Below are positions 6,859-16,399 of a DNA stretch of 64,000 bases, piece by piece. Numbering within the stretch: the stretch's first letter is position 1; each line of letters begins with the position of its first letter. The translations under genes and the position numbers were made by a program. The stretch is from Campylobacteraceae bacterium (GTDB lineage Bacteria; Campylobacterota; Campylobacteria; Campylobacterales; Sulfurospirillaceae). The stretch lies in the NCBI GenBank assembly GCA_027050775.1, contig JALUBH010000026.1:29502-93501 (forward strand), in the 5' to 3' direction. The notes under the pieces were generated by a model. It did not search any database and had not been told where the DNA came from. It saw only the letters and a list, made by a program, of their open reading frames with translations.

Positions 6859-9705
6859 ATGTCGCTTTCAAGAAGAGACTTTTTAAAGTCAACTGCTGCT
6901 GCTAGTGCAGCCGCCGCTGTAGGTATCTCTATCCCTGATGATATGCAAGCTGCTGCTACTGCAACGCAGGATAAATGGAGATGGGATAAGGCAGCTTGTC
7001 GTTTTTGTGGAACGGGTTGTGGAATTATGCTAGCCACCAAGGGTAAAGGATTAAATAGAAAGATTGTTGCGGTCAAAGGAGACCCGGCAGCTCCGGTAAA
7101 TAGAGGTCTTAATTGTATTAAAGGTTATTTTAATGCTAAGATTATGTATGGTGCCGATAGGTTAACAACACCATTGCTTAGGATGAATGCTAATGGTGAA
7201 TTTGACAAGTATGGTAAATTTGCACCTGTTAGTTGGAAAAGAGCATTTGACGAGATGGAAAAACACATCAGATATGCTTTAAAGAAAAACGGTCCTGAAG
7301 CAGTTGGTGTTTTTGCAAGTGGACAATATACTATCATGGAAGGCTATGCTGCTCAAAAAGTGATGAAAGCCGGTTTTAGAAGTAATGCTTTTGATCCGAA
7401 TGCAAGACACTGTATGGCTAGTGCCGTTGTCGGTTTTTATCAGACTTTTGGAATCGATGAGCCAAGTGGTTGCTATGATGACATAGAGTTGACAGATACT
7501 ATCATAGCTTGGGGTTCAAATATGGCAGAGATGCATCCGATCCTTTGGTCAAGATGTACAGATAGAAAACTTAGTGATCCAAATCATGTAAAAGTTGTCA
7601 GTATCCAGACATATATCAATAGAACTTGTGATTTAGCTGATGATACGATTATCTTCAGACCTCAAACAGATATGCTTTTATGGAATTATGTAGCAAGAGA
7701 GATTGTATATAATCATCCTGAAGCAATTGATTGGGATTTTGTAAAAAAACATATAATTTTTGCAGCCGGTCCTGTAAATATCGGTTATGGCATGAGAAGA
7801 AAGGGTGAACCTTCTTTGACTCCTGCTAGAAGTGACGGAAGCTCAGGACGATATGATGCAAAAGAGATGCAAACTATCAGTAAAGAGATGAGTAAAAAAG
7901 TAGGCTCGAGAGAAGCTCCTGCATTGGCGCCTTATGGTTACAATGAAGGTGAAGTTATGAAAAACAGTGCAGGTACTTTAAAGCACTGGCATATCAGTTT
8001 TGAAGAGTATAAAAAATCACTAGAACCATATACACTTGATTATGTAGCAAAAGTTTCAAAAGGTGATCCCGATGAGCCGTTAGATGCATATAAAGCAAAG
8101 TTAAAAAGATTAGCTGCTTTGTATATAGAAAAAGGAAGAAAAGTAGTAAGTTTTTGGACAATGGGTATGAACCAACACACTCGTGGTAGCTGGGTAAATA
8201 CTTTGTCTTATAATGTTCACTTTTTATTAAACAAACAAGCAAAACCTGGAAATGGTGCTTACTCATTGACCGGACAACCAAGTGCATGTGGAACTGCAAG
8301 AGAAGTCGGAACATTTTGTCATAGACTACCGGCAGATATGATGGTCAAAGTCAAAAAACACAGGGTGATAGCAGAAAAAAGATGGCACATACCAGAAAAT
8401 ACCCTAAATCCTATCGGAAATCAGCATATTATGAAAATCCACAGAGATATAGAAGATAGATTTATAAAATTTGCATGGGTAAATGTATGTAATGCTTACC
8501 AAGATAGTGCAAGTGCAAAGCACTGGTTGAAAGCCGCAAGAGAGGTAAAAGATCTCTTCTTGGTTACAAGTGACGGATATCCCGGAATTTCTGCTATGGT
8601 TTCGGATCTTGTGCTTCCAAGTGCTATGATATATGAAAAATGGGGTGCTTATGGAAATGCCGAGAGAAGAAGTCAACACTGGAGACAACAAGTACTGCCC
8701 GTAGGCAATGCCATGAGTGATACTTGGCAGTGGGTTGAGCTTTCTAAAAGATTTACAGTTGATGACCTTTGGGGACCTTATACTCTAAGAAATGGTACAA
8801 AACTAGCTGATGTTAGAGGTGCTGCACAAGCTATGGGATACAAAGGCGATACAACTATGTATGAGATACTATTTGCAAATGATAGAGCCAAAACTTATAA
8901 AGCAGATAGAGTAAATGATCCAATTCAGCGAGGATATGATGATTCTGAAGTTTTTGGGGATGAAAGAAATGTTGTCGGAAGTGATGGAAAAGTCTTTAAG
9001 GGATACGGTTTCTTTATTCATAAATATTTATGGGAAGAGTATGCAGATTTTGGCAGAGGTCACGGTCATGACTTGGCTCCATTTGATGTTTATCAAAGAG
9101 TTAGAGGCCTTAGGTGGCCGGTTGTAAATGGAAAAGAGACACTTTGGAGGTTTAATGGCGAGTACGATCCTTATGTTAAACACTTCGCAGGTCCAAATGC
9201 AGATTTTGCATTCTATGGTCCGATAGCTAAAAATTTATTCCAAGGAAATCTAAGAGGAATGAACAAATCTCTTGGTAAAAAAGGGCTTAAAAATAAAGCG
9301 AAAATCTTTGCCCGTCCATATATGGATCCACCGGAAATGCCAGATGCCGAATATGATACTTGGTTGTGTACCGGCAGGGTGCTTGAACACTGGCATAGTG
9401 GAACTATGACTATGAGAGTTCCTGAACTTTTCCGTGCCGTTCCTGAAGCACTATGTTATATGAATCCAAAAAGTGCACAAGAAAAAGGCCTAAAAAGAGG
9501 TGATTTGGCATGGATTGAGAGTAGAAGAGGAAAAGTAAAAGTCAGAGTTGAAACAAGAGGAAGAAACAGACCTCCTAGGGGATTGGTTTTTGTGCCTTGG
9601 TTTGATGAAAAGATTTTGATAAATAAAGTTTGTTTGGATGCTACATGTCCTATGTCAAAGCAGACAGACTATAAAAAATGTGCCGTTAAGATATATAAAA
9701 TATAA
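6859..9705 (+). CDS. napA: Periplasmic nitrate reductase catalytic subunit NapA
   Basis: Molybdenum enzyme that reduces nitrate to nitrite in the periplasm. The 948-residue precursor has a twin-arginine signal, SRRDFLK at residues 4-10, with an Ala-rich segment to about residue 31, so it is exported folded by Tat. Cys47, Cys50, Cys54 and Cys86 (CRFCGTGC ... NC) bind the [4Fe-4S] cluster, and Cys185 in NARHCMAS is the expected molybdenum ligand; C-terminal molybdopterin-dinucleotide-binding segments follow. The length is that of the epsilonproteobacterial NapA, longer than the about 830 residues of E. coli. AGGAGG stands just upstream of the ATG. It opens the operon napA-G-H-B-F-orf-L-D. Confidence 0.97.
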   Translation: MSLSRRDFLKSTAAASAAAAVGISIPDDMQAAATATQDKWRWDKAACRFCGTGCGIMLATKGKGLNRKIVAVKGDPAAPVNRGLNCIKGYFNAKIMYGADRLTTPLLRMNANGEFDKYGKFAPVSWKRAFDEMEKHIRYALKKNGPEAVGVFASGQYTIMEGYAAQKVMKAGFRSNAFDPNARHCMASAVVGFYQTFGIDEPSGCYDDIELTDTIIAWGSNMAEMHPILWSRCTDRKLSDPNHVKVVSIQTYINRTCDLADDTIIFRPQTDMLLWNYVAREIVYNHPEAIDWDFVKKHIIFAAGPVNIGYGMRRKGEPSLTPARSDGSSGRYDAKEMQTISKEMSKKVGSREAPALAPYGYNEGEVMKNSAGTLKHWHISFEEYKKSLEPYTLDYVAKVSKGDPDEPLDAYKAKLKRLAALYIEKGRKVVSFWTMGMNQHTRGSWVNTLSYNVHFLLNKQAKPGNGAYSLTGQPSACGTAREVGTFCHRLPADMMVKVKKHRVIAEKRWHIPENTLNPIGNQHIMKIHRDIEDRFIKFAWVNVCNAYQDSASAKHWLKAAREVKDLFLVTSDGYPGISAMVSDLVLPSAMIYEKWGAYGNAERRSQHWRQQVLPVGNAMSDTWQWVELSKRFTVDDLWGPYTLRNGTKLADVRGAAQAMGYKGDTTMYEILFANDRAKTYKADRVNDPIQRGYDDSEVFGDERNVVGSDGKVFKGYGFFIHKYLWEEYADFGRGHGHDLAPFDVYQRVRGLRWPVVNGKETLWRFNGEYDPYVKHFAGPNADFAFYGPIAKNLFQGNLRGMNKSLGKKGLKNKAKIFARPYMDPPEMPDAEYDTWLCTGRVLEHWHSGTMTMRVPELFRAVPEALCYMNPKSAQEKGLKRGDLAWIESRRGKVKVRVETRGRNRPPRGLVFVPWFDEKILINKVCLDATCPMSKQTDYKKCAVKIYKI

Positions 9706-9716
9706 AAGGGTAAATT

Positions 9717-10598
9717 TTGAATCACAAACAAGAAAAGGTTAAGTCATATAGACAGCCACTAAGTAAGAGTAGAAGGGGATTTTTAGGTACAACTAGAAAT
9801 ATCGGTCTAGCAATATTGGGTGGATTGACTTGGAGTGCTTATGTGGATGAAGCAAAGGCAAATAAGCTTTTGCTTAGACCTCCGGGAGCACTCAAAGAGA
9901 GTGATTTTCTTAAAACTTGCATCAAATGTGGTTTGTGTGTAGATGCTTGTCGAAACAGAAACGGAAATATCATCTTTGATGATAATGGCAAAAGAGTTGG
10001 CACGAAAGACCCGACTCTTAGACTGGCAGTTCCAGGAGATAACAAGCCACTAGGAAATCCATTTTTTATAGCAAGAGAAAATCCTTGTTTTATGTGTGAT
10101 GATATACCTTGTGTTCCAGCTTGCCCTAGCGGAGCTCTTGACATATTAAGTGTAACAAACAAAAAGACAAAAAAGCTAGATATCAATATGGCAAGAATGG
10201 GCTTGGCAGTTGTTCATAAAGAGAGCTGTATAGCTTATTGGGGACTCCAATGTGATGCATGCTATAGAGCTTGTCCTCTTATGGGAAAGGCTTTGAGCAT
10301 AAATATGCAGATGAACAAAAGAACAGGAAAACATGCATTTTTGCTACCCGTTGTTCATAGTGATATATGTACAGGTTGTGGACTTTGTGAAAAGGCTTGT
10401 ATCGTTGAGAAAGCTGCCATTTTTGTTCTTCCTCGTGAGCTTGCGATGGGAAAGGTTGGAACTCACTATGTAAAAGGATGGGATAAAAAAGATCAGCAAA
10501 GAGTGGGGGTTGCCCAGTCAATCCATACCATAGACAAAAGAAGCGAGAAAAAAGCGATAGATAAACTAAATAACCCAGGAGGGCTGTTAGATGACTAG
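9717..10598 (+). CDS. napG: Ferredoxin-type protein NapG
   Basis: Periplasmic iron-sulfur protein that, with membrane NapH, takes electrons from menaquinol and passes them toward NapB/NapA. The 293-residue product begins with a Tat-type signal (SRRGFLG near residue 18) and has four [4Fe-4S] cysteine groups: CIKCGLCVDAC, CFMCDDIPCVPAC, CDACYRAC and CTGCGLCEKAC. The start is a TTG at 9717, preceded by AAAAGGGT; no ATG occurs before the first cysteine motifs, so TTG is the only workable start. It follows napA by 11 bases and overlaps napH by 8. Confidence 0.95.
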   Translation: MNHKQEKVKSYRQPLSKSRRGFLGTTRNIGLAILGGLTWSAYVDEAKANKLLLRPPGALKESDFLKTCIKCGLCVDACRNRNGNIIFDDNGKRVGTKDPTLRLAVPGDNKPLGNPFFIARENPCFMCDDIPCVPACPSGALDILSVTNKKTKKLDINMARMGLAVVHKESCIAYWGLQCDACYRACPLMGKALSINMQMNKRTGKHAFLLPVVHSDICTGCGLCEKACIVEKAAIFVLPRELAMGKVGTHYVKGWDKKDQQRVGVAQSIHTIDKRSEKKAIDKLNNPGGLLDD

Positions 10599-11421
10599 AG
10601 TAAGATATCTTATAGCAAGAAGAGTTGTTCAAGTGGCTATTTTGTTGCTATATTTCGGAGGAAATTATTATGGATGGAAGATGCTTACAGGAGATCTCAG
10701 TTCATCATCAATATTAGGAACAGTGCCTCTAAGCGATCCTTATGCTGTGCTTCAAATGTTTGTAGCAGGAGCTGTTATATCATCAAATATTCTTATAGGA
10801 GCAGCGATTATTTTCTTATTTTATGCTCTTATCGGTGGTAGAGCTTTTTGCTCTTGGGTTTGCCCGGTCAATATCATAACTGATGCCGCAAATTGGACAA
10901 GAAGAAAGTTTGGTTTTGATATGGTTGCAAAAAAACAGCCCTCAACTAGACACTTGAGATATTGGGTTTTAGTTATAAGCTTGATTATCTCATTTTTTCT
11001 CGGACTTACTGCTTTTGAGTTTGTTTCACCTATATCTATGGTGCATAGAGGCATCATTTTTGGTATGGGATTTGGTTGGGCGGCTATGGCAATACTCTAT
11101 CTATTTGATCTTTTTGTGCTTAAAAATGGCTGGTGTGGACATATTTGCCCACTCGGAGGTTTTTATTCTATAATCGGAAAATTCAGATTACTAAAAGTTA
11201 AACACGATAGCGTTGCCTGCACAGGGTGTATGAATTGTAAAGTTGTATGTCCAGAATCGCAAGTTTTACATATGATAGACAAAGTTTCCGTTCCTGTAAC
11301 CTCAGGAGAGTGCACAAATTGTGGCAGATGCATAGATGTTTGTGAAGATAATGCCCTCGGGTTCTTTTTAAAAGTTAAAAATAATAATGAAGGAGAGATA
11401 AATAATGAAAAAAATGAGTAA
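10591..11421 (+). CDS. napH: Quinol dehydrogenase membrane component NapH
   Basis: Inner-membrane protein of 276 residues with four main helices. It has the paired CxxxCP motifs typical of NapH (CSWVCPV near residue 88 and CGHICPL near residue 182) and, in the C-terminal cytoplasmic part, two [4Fe-4S] motifs (CTGCMNCKVVCP and CTNCGRCIDVC). Together with NapG it replaces NapC as the menaquinol-oxidising branch, consistent with the absence of a napC gene here. The ATG overlaps the end of napG (ATGACTAG), and its end overlaps napB by 17 bases, so all three are translationally coupled. Confidence 0.95.
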   Translation: MTRVRYLIARRVVQVAILLLYFGGNYYGWKMLTGDLSSSSILGTVPLSDPYAVLQMFVAGAVISSNILIGAAIIFLFYALIGGRAFCSWVCPVNIITDAANWTRRKFGFDMVAKKQPSTRHLRYWVLVISLIISFFLGLTAFEFVSPISMVHRGIIFGMGFGWAAMAILYLFDLFVLKNGWCGHICPLGGFYSIIGKFRLLKVKHDSVACTGCMNCKVVCPESQVLHMIDKVSVPVTSGECTNCGRCIDVCEDNALGFFLKVKNNNEGEINNEKNE

Positions 11422-12028
11422 AATCGCTCTTAGCATCGTAGTTATCGGAATTTTTGCAGTAGGATGTGCTACTACAAACGGATCAGTAAGTGACGATTCT
11501 TTGAGTCTAAGAAAAGCCAACGTGCAAAACGAGAGTAGTATAACGCTAAAAAAGGTAAACTATACCAATGCAGCACCGGGTGAAGCAAAAAAGATAGAAA
11601 GATCTTATGACAATGCACCACCTCTTATCCCTCATAGTGTAGTAGGTTTGGTTCCTATTACTAGAAATAACAACTCATGTTTGGGATGTCATATGCCAGA
11701 AGTTGCGGCAAGTGTTCATGCAACACCGATTCCTAAATCACACTTCATGAACTTTAGGCCTACGGAAGTTATCGCTAAAAATGGTAAACTTATCAAAAAA
11801 GGTGATATAGTTGCTAGACCAAATGATGGATCAAATGATGTTTTTGCAACATCAACTCATGGTAAGTTGTATGCAGGAAGATATAACTGCACTCAATGTC
11901 ATGTAGCACAATCAAATGCAAAACCATTGGTAGGTAACACCTTTAAACCAGATTATATGAATAAACAACAGATGAATCGATCAAATTTTGTAAATACATA
12001 TGATCAAGGTATAAATACTGTAAAATGA
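11405..12028 (+). CDS. napB: Diheme cytochrome c NapB
   Basis: Small periplasmic electron-transfer subunit of nitrate reductase. The 207-residue precursor has two CxxCH heme c sites, CLGCH at residues 92-96 and CTQCH at 162-166, with several upstream His that could serve as the second axial ligands. The N-terminal signal ends with AVGC (Cys21), a lipobox-like site, which suggests that this NapB may be lipid-anchored; that is unusual enough to note but rests only on the motif. It overlaps napH by 17 bases and napF by 4. Confidence 0.95.
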   Translation: MKKMSKIALSIVVIGIFAVGCATTNGSVSDDSLSLRKANVQNESSITLKKVNYTNAAPGEAKKIERSYDNAPPLIPHSVVGLVPITRNNNSCLGCHMPEVAASVHATPIPKSHFMNFRPTEVIAKNGKLIKKGDIVARPNDGSNDVFATSTHGKLYAGRYNCTQCHVAQSNAKPLVGNTFKPDYMNKQQMNRSNFVNTYDQGINTVK

Positions 12029-12519
12029 TACAAAAACGAGAGCTTTTCAGCTCTCTTGTGTCATCCTTTAAGAAAGGAGGTCAAGAGGGTGAAATTATTA
12101 TCCGACCTCCTTATTTTGACGATAAAGATGGTTTTTTAGCAAATTGTATAAAATGTGATGGAGTGTGTCAAAGTTTTTGTGAAGAAAAAATCATAGTTAT
12201 AAAAGATGATAAAACACCGGTTCTGGATTTTTCAAAGGGTGGTTGTACCTATTGTGATGAGTGTGCAAAAGCTTGTGAATTTGGTGTTTTGGATATAGAG
12301 CATAAGAGAGATATTCAAATAAGAGTTACCATAGATATGTTAAAATGTTTGAGCTGGGATAAAACGATGTGTTTTAGTTGTAAAGAGCCGTGTTTAGAAG
12401 ATGCTATAAATTTTCTTGGACTCTTTAGACCTGAGATAGATACTGAAAGATGTACGAACTGTGGGTTTTGCATAAGTGCTTGCCCAACTAATGCGATTAA
12501 GGTAAAAAAATGGCAGTAA
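12025..12519 (+). CDS. napF: Ferredoxin-type protein NapF
   Basis: Cytoplasmic iron-sulfur protein of 164 residues thought to help NapA maturation in other bacteria. Four cysteine clusters are visible: CIKCDGVCQSFC, CTYCDECAKAC, CLSWDKTMCFSCKEPC (irregular spacing) and CTNCGFCISACP. There is no signal peptide. The ATG overlaps the napB stop. An inverted repeat within codons 5-11 is listed separately. It overlaps the next ORF by 10 bases, continuing the tightly packed nap operon. Confidence 0.9.
   Translation: MIQKRELFSSLVSSFKKGGQEGEIIIRPPYFDDKDGFLANCIKCDGVCQSFCEEKIIVIKDDKTPVLDFSKGGCTYCDECAKACEFGVLDIEHKRDIQIRVTIDMLKCLSWDKTMCFSCKEPCLEDAINFLGLFRPEIDTERCTNCGFCISACPTNAIKVKKWQ
12038..12055 (+). 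other. Hairpin in the start of napF
   Basis: GAGAGCT and AGCTCTC form a 7-bp perfect stem with a TTTC loop, a few codons into napF and just after the napB stop. No T-run follows directly. It could slow ribosomes or protect the 3' end of a napAGHB message, lowering expression of distal genes; this is inference. Confidence 0.35.
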
Positions 12520-12773
12520 AATTTGTATCAACTATCAAAGAAGATGGTATAGGCGGATGGTATATAGAACTTGTAGATACTCTTGATAACAGAGTTGCAA
12601 CCTGTAAAGATATAAAGCAGTATGAAGATGCGATAGAGCAGATGGGCGATGACTATGGAGCAGACATAGAGGTAGAGTGGAAAAAAGATGAAAATGTCAC
12701 AATTGCACATTTTGAAGAGGTGAGAATGGCAATATCCTCGTATCAAAAAAAGTATAATCAAGAAGCTATATGA
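12510..12773 (+). CDS. Small acidic protein in nap operon, unknown
   Basis: An 87-residue acidic protein overlapping napF by 10 bases and napL by 4, so it is clearly a member of the operon. It has no cysteine, signal peptide or membrane segment; it contains GIGGWYIELVDTLDNRV and DYGADIEVEWKK and looks like a compact alpha/beta cytoplasmic protein. I do not recognise a named family. Position suggests a role in NapA maturation or export alongside NapF, NapL and NapD. Confidence 0.7.
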   Translation: MAVKFVSTIKEDGIGGWYIELVDTLDNRVATCKDIKQYEDAIEQMGDDYGADIEVEWKKDENVTIAHFEEVRMAISSYQKKYNQEAI

Positions 12774-13738
12774 TGAATTATTCGGTAAAAAAGCTTTTTG
12801 TTATTTTTGCTATTTTAACCATGCAACTTTTTGCAAAAGAGATTTCACCGACATATACTCTAAAGGCAGATGGAGAGATACTTAGTGCATTGATAGATTC
12901 TGGCAAAATTTATGTTTCCACAGATAGTAGCACGGTTGATATTTTTGATATAAAGAGTAGAACTGTTGAAAAAGTGATTAAGTTTGATAAGATAAAAGAT
13001 TTTCTTGGTGATATAAGTGATACAAGAGTTTTTTCAATAGATAAATTTGCAGACAGATTGCTATTTGTATCACAAGGTGAAGAGGGATTTAGTAGAGTTT
13101 ATATATACGATGGCGGTAAAAAGAGGTTGCTTTTTGATAAAAAAGACAAATTGCCGGTAGTAAAAGCAAAATTTGTTTCAAAAGATAAGATTATTCTAGC
13201 ACTTCTTAGTTCTCAAATACTTTTATATGATATAAAAAAAGCAAAATTTATATATAACAAGCAAATATCCGAATCAAAATTTTCTGATTTTGCATTAAAC
13301 AAGCAAAAGACAAAGATTGTTCTTGTGGACGAGAGTGGTAGTGCTACTTTGATTGATGTTTTTAGTGGAAAAATTATAAAAGTTTTTCAAGGGCAAAACC
13401 TTGACAATGTATATCAAGTTGATTATAAAAATCATATAATAGCGATAGCTAGTAAAGATAGAAGGTGTGGTATATATAAAGATGATGGATCCATGGCTTA
13501 TTATAAAAAAGCAAGATTTATGGTTTATAGTACGGGTTTGAGTCCAGATGGAAGTATCTGTGCATATCCTAGTGATTTTGCAAACAATATAACAATTTTT
13601 GATGTGAACAGTAGAGAAAATTTGCATGAATTGATAGGTGATAAAAGTACAATTTCAAATATCATTTTTACCAGCGATACCACTCTTTTTACAACAAGTA
13701 AAAACAGGATAAAATTTTGGAGGTTAAAAAACAGATGA
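12770..13738 (+). CDS. napL: Nitrate reductase accessory protein NapL
   Basis: A 322-residue exported protein with a signal peptide (residues 7-23) followed by repeated beta-rich WD40/YVTN-like blades, for example LLYDIKKAKFI and SATLIDVFSGKII. NapL is found in epsilonproteobacterial nap operons between napF and napD; in Wolinella it was shown to be needed for full NapA activity but its mechanism is unknown. The start overlaps the preceding 87-residue ORF by 4 bases and the stop overlaps napD (ATGA). Assignment rests on fold, length and place. Confidence 0.85.
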   Translation: MMNYSVKKLFVIFAILTMQLFAKEISPTYTLKADGEILSALIDSGKIYVSTDSSTVDIFDIKSRTVEKVIKFDKIKDFLGDISDTRVFSIDKFADRLLFVSQGEEGFSRVYIYDGGKKRLLFDKKDKLPVVKAKFVSKDKIILALLSSQILLYDIKKAKFIYNKQISESKFSDFALNKQKTKIVLVDESGSATLIDVFSGKIIKVFQGQNLDNVYQVDYKNHIIAIASKDRRCGIYKDDGSMAYYKKARFMVYSTGLSPDGSICAYPSDFANNITIFDVNSRENLHELIGDKSTISNIIFTSDTTLFTTSKNRIKFWRLKNR

Positions 13739-14118
13739 ATATATCAAGCATAGTAGTACAGACACTACCAAAGTATTTAGATGATGTAGTAGCGGAGTTA
13801 AAAGCCAGTGAAGTTTGTGATTATCATTTTCATGATGAAAGTGGAAAAATCATCATAACGATAGAGGGTGAAGATGTCTCAGAAGAGCTTAGCAAACTAA
13901 GAGTTGTAGAAGAGATAGTTCATGTTGTCTCAGCCGACATGCAGATGAGTTACAGCGAAGATGAACTAGACCGCCATATGAGAGTCTTGGAAAATGCTGA
14001 CGCTGTTCCAAAAGTTCTAGATCAAGATACAACAAAGATAGATCCAAGCACAGTTGTATATAATGGTGATTTGAAGAAAAAAGATATATATGAATATGCG
14101 GCAAAAACAAAAGTTTAG
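13735..14118 (+). CDS. napD: NapA chaperone NapD
   Basis: Cytoplasmic chaperone of the NapD/TorD-like ferredoxin-fold type that binds the NapA Tat signal and aids cofactor loading. The N-terminus MNISSIVVQTLP matches the family start. I place it at the ATG of 13735, which overlaps the napL stop and has GGAGG ten bases upstream, rather than an in-frame TTG at 13717. The product is 127 residues; the conserved domain covers about the first 85 and a charged C-terminal tail is extra. It is the last gene of the nap operon. Confidence 0.9.
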   Translation: MNISSIVVQTLPKYLDDVVAELKASEVCDYHFHDESGKIIITIEGEDVSEELSKLRVVEEIVHVVSADMQMSYSEDELDRHMRVLENADAVPKVLDQDTTKIDPSTVVYNGDLKKKDIYEYAAKTKV

Positions 14119-14142
14119 AGATAATTTGTTATAATCTTATTT

Positions 14143-14511
14143 ATGAAAATAGAAGAGATTATAAAAAACAAAAATCTAAAACTTACACCTGCTAGAGTTG
14201 AGATTTTAGAGATATTGATAAAACAAAACAAACCTATCTCTTATGAAGATATAAGAGATAGGATATCTATGGATAAAGCTACTTTTTATCGTAATATCGC
14301 AAAATTTGAAGAAAATTCTATCATCCGAAGCTTTGAATCAAATGATAAAAAAAGATATTTTTCGCTAGAGCAAAATTTTCATCCACATTTTATCTGTACG
14401 AGATGCAACACTATCTCGTGTCTTAGCGAAAAGAACTTGATAAACCTTCCAGGCTACAAGATAGAGAGCATAATCATAAAAGGCATATGCCCCTCTTGCT
14501 TAGGTACTTAA
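14143..14511 (+). CDS. Fur family metal-responsive regulator
   Basis: A 122-residue Fur/Zur/PerR-type repressor. It has an N-terminal winged helix (KLTPARVEILEIL, DKATFYRNIAKFE) and a short dimerisation domain with HPHFICTRCNTISC and a C-terminal CPSC pair, the usual structural zinc cysteines. It is shorter than typical Fur (about 150). The metal it senses cannot be decided. It starts 24 bases after napD and may be partly co-expressed with nap; its end overlaps by 4 bases the convergent chalcone-isomerase-like gene. Confidence 0.85.
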   Translation: MKIEEIIKNKNLKLTPARVEILEILIKQNKPISYEDIRDRISMDKATFYRNIAKFEENSIIRSFESNDKKRYFSLEQNFHPHFICTRCNTISCLSEKNLINLPGYKIESIIIKGICPSCLGT

Positions 14512-15059
14512 ATTCCTAACATCTCTTTTTTTAGACTTTCTTGTGCTGGCTTATCACAAAACCAGATGCCAAATAGAGCTTTTTTGAACTCTAATCCTTT
14601 TATAGTAGTGATAAGTTTTGAATTTTTGAAGATTTTTATTCCAACTTGCGGTGCGTAAACAAAGTCGTAAATATCTCCGTCTTTTATCTCTTTTTTAAAA
14701 ACATTGATAAACTTATCTATCTGCTTTTTTAGAGGTTTTATGTTGTCTTTTGTGGAGTTTTCAAAGCCTTCCATAGTCGCATCCATCATTTTTTGACTTG
14801 TTATCAGTGATGAAGTTATGTGTAGTTTTATAGCCATTGGCTCGTCTGCATTGATTATATGTAGAGCATCCGAGCTTCTGTTTTTAAGATACAAACCTCC
14901 AACATAAAGATCAAAGAAAAATTTACTTCTGATGCCCGCACCATTTAGTATCAATCCGTTTTGAAGGGTATCTGGCATATTTACACCTGAGATTTTAGTA
15001 GCTGAGCTAAAAGTTATAAAAAGAGTTAATATAGCAAAAATTTTTAAGATATTTTTCAC
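14508..15059 (-). CDS. Chalcone isomerase-like exported protein
   Basis: A 183-residue protein with an N-terminal signal peptide (residues 1-20) and the core of the bacterial chalcone-isomerase-like family (ISGVNMPDTLQNGLILNGAG, FDLYVGGLYL). Bacterial members are periplasmic and probably bind fatty-acid-like ligands rather than catalyse flavonoid chemistry. One base separates it from the HD-domain gene upstream, so they share an operon. Family call fairly secure; function unknown. Confidence 0.78.
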   Translation of the reverse strand: MKNILKIFAILTLFITFSSATKISGVNMPDTLQNGLILNGAGIRSKFFFDLYVGGLYLKNRSSDALHIINADEPMAIKLHITSSLITSQKMMDATMEGFENSTKDNIKPLKKQIDKFINVFKKEIKDGDIYDFVYAPQVGIKIFKNSKLITTIKGLEFKKALFGIWFCDKPAQESLKKEMLGI

Positions 15060-15060
15060 A

Positions 15061-15612
15061 TCAAAGTCCCAAACTTGGAGCTATCGCTCGGAGTGAAAGA
15101 ATCGTTTCGCTTATAAGTTCATCAAGAGTGATACCAAGCATATCCGCACCCTTTCTCATCACTTCTCTGTCTGCTCCTGCCGCGAAAGATTTTTGTTTGA
15201 ATTTTTTCTTGACGGATTTTAACTCCAAATCCATCACGGATTTAGATGGCCGCACAAGGGCACAAGCAGTGATGAGACCTGTGAGTTCATCAACCGCATA
15301 AAGAGTTTTTTCCATCTTAGAGATAGGCTCAACATCCGTACAAATCCCATAAGCATGGCTCATAATAGCTCTGATAATCTCATCACTATATCCTAGAGGC
15401 TCCATTATCTCCTTGGTTTTATAGCAATGCTCATCTGGAAATTTTTCATAATCCAAGTCGTGAAGCAGACCTGTTATGCCCCACTTCTCCTCATCTTCTC
15501 CATCCTTTTTCGCAAAGTGTCTCATGGCTCCTTCAACCGCGAGCCCATGAGTTACCAAAGCATCACCGTTATACTCTTTGAGTAGTTTAAACGCATCTTC
15601 TCTGTTTGGCAT
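15061..15612 (-). CDS. HD domain phosphohydrolase
   Basis: A cytoplasmic protein of 183 residues with an HD metal-dependent phosphohydrolase core: THGLAVEGAMRHFA near residue 20, LLHDLDYEKFP near residue 48 (His-Asp pair) and MSHAYG near residue 84. It matches the short HDIG-type proteins common in anaerobes. Substrate unknown. It lies divergent from the DUF445 gene at 15686 with a 73-base spacer and forms an operon with the chalcone-isomerase-like gene. Confidence 0.78.
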   Translation of the reverse strand: MPNREDAFKLLKEYNGDALVTHGLAVEGAMRHFAKKDGEDEEKWGITGLLHDLDYEKFPDEHCYKTKEIMEPLGYSDEIIRAIMSHAYGICTDVEPISKMEKTLYAVDELTGLITACALVRPSKSVMDLELKSVKKKFKQKSFAAGADREVMRKGADMLGITLDELISETILSLRAIAPSLGL

Positions 15613-15685
15613 ATATGCTCCTTAATTTTTGGCATATTTTAGCCAATTTTGTATATAATTGCAAAAAAATACAAGGACAATCAAT

Positions 15686-16399
15686 ATGAACAAAAGTTTG
15701 ATGACAGATTTGATAAGTGTATTACTTATAATCATATCTCTGGTTTTGCCGGAACCATACAAAACCATTGTATTGTACGCAGGTCTGTTTGCCTTTTCAG
15801 GTGCCGTCACAAATCAGATAGCAATTCACATGCTTTTTGAAAAAGTTCCATTCTTTTACGGCTCAGGTGTGATTGAGATGAGATTTGAAGCTTTCAAAGA
15901 GTCTATAAAAAATCTTATGATGAATCAATTTTTCACAAAAGAGCAGATAGATAACTTTTTTCAAGGTGAGGAGAAAAATTTGGATCTTTCTCCTATTATA
16001 GAGCAGAGTGATTTTACTCCTGCATATGATGCACTTGTCATAACAGTGATGGAGTCATCTTTTGGAGGCATGCTTGGTATGTTTGGCGGTGAAACAGCTT
16101 TAGAGTCTTTAAAAGAGCCTTTTAGTATAAAACTCAAAGAGGCAGTTTTAAAAATCTCACAAAGTGAAGCTTTTATAAAGAGTTTACAAAACTATACAAA
16201 AGTTTCTGGTGTAAGCGAAGATATGCTAAGCACCATAGAGACGATGATAGATAAAAGGCTAGATGAGCTAACACCAAAAATCGTAAAAGAGATGGTACAA
16301 GACTTCATAAAAGAACATCTTGGCTGGTTAGTTGTTTGGGGCGGATTTTTTGGAGGACTCATCGGTATAGTTTCAGCATTGGTTCTGTATGGAGTGTAA
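15686..16399 (+). CDS. DUF445 family membrane protein
   Basis: A 237-residue protein with two N-terminal helices (residues 8-45), including the family motif AGLFAFSGAVTNQIAIHMLFEKVPFFYGSG region (given here only by position 32-61), and a C-terminal helix (about 210-235). DUF445 (YheB/YjiN) proteins are membrane-associated and uncharacterised. The ATG at 15686 with AAGGA eight bases upstream is preferred to an in-frame TTG at 15659. Its end overlaps trmA by 11 bases. Confidence 0.8.
   Translation: MNKSLMTDLISVLLIIISLVLPEPYKTIVLYAGLFAFSGAVTNQIAIHMLFEKVPFFYGSGVIEMRFEAFKESIKNLMMNQFFTKEQIDNFFQGEEKNLDLSPIIEQSDFTPAYDALVITVMESSFGGMLGMFGGETALESLKEPFSIKLKEAVLKISQSEAFIKSLQNYTKVSGVSEDMLSTIETMIDKRLDELTPKIVKEMVQDFIKEHLGWLVVWGGFFGGLIGIVSALVLYGV

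Noticed and set aside
7994..8314. Antisense ORF of 106 codons within napA
   Set aside because: It is a frame shadow of napA with no ribosome binding site or recognisable protein features; the same holds for the other long antisense ORFs in fba, recG and aroB.
13717..13734. Upstream TTG start for napD
   Set aside because: The GGAGG ribosome binding site lies inside this extension, and the family begins with MNISSIVV at 13735.
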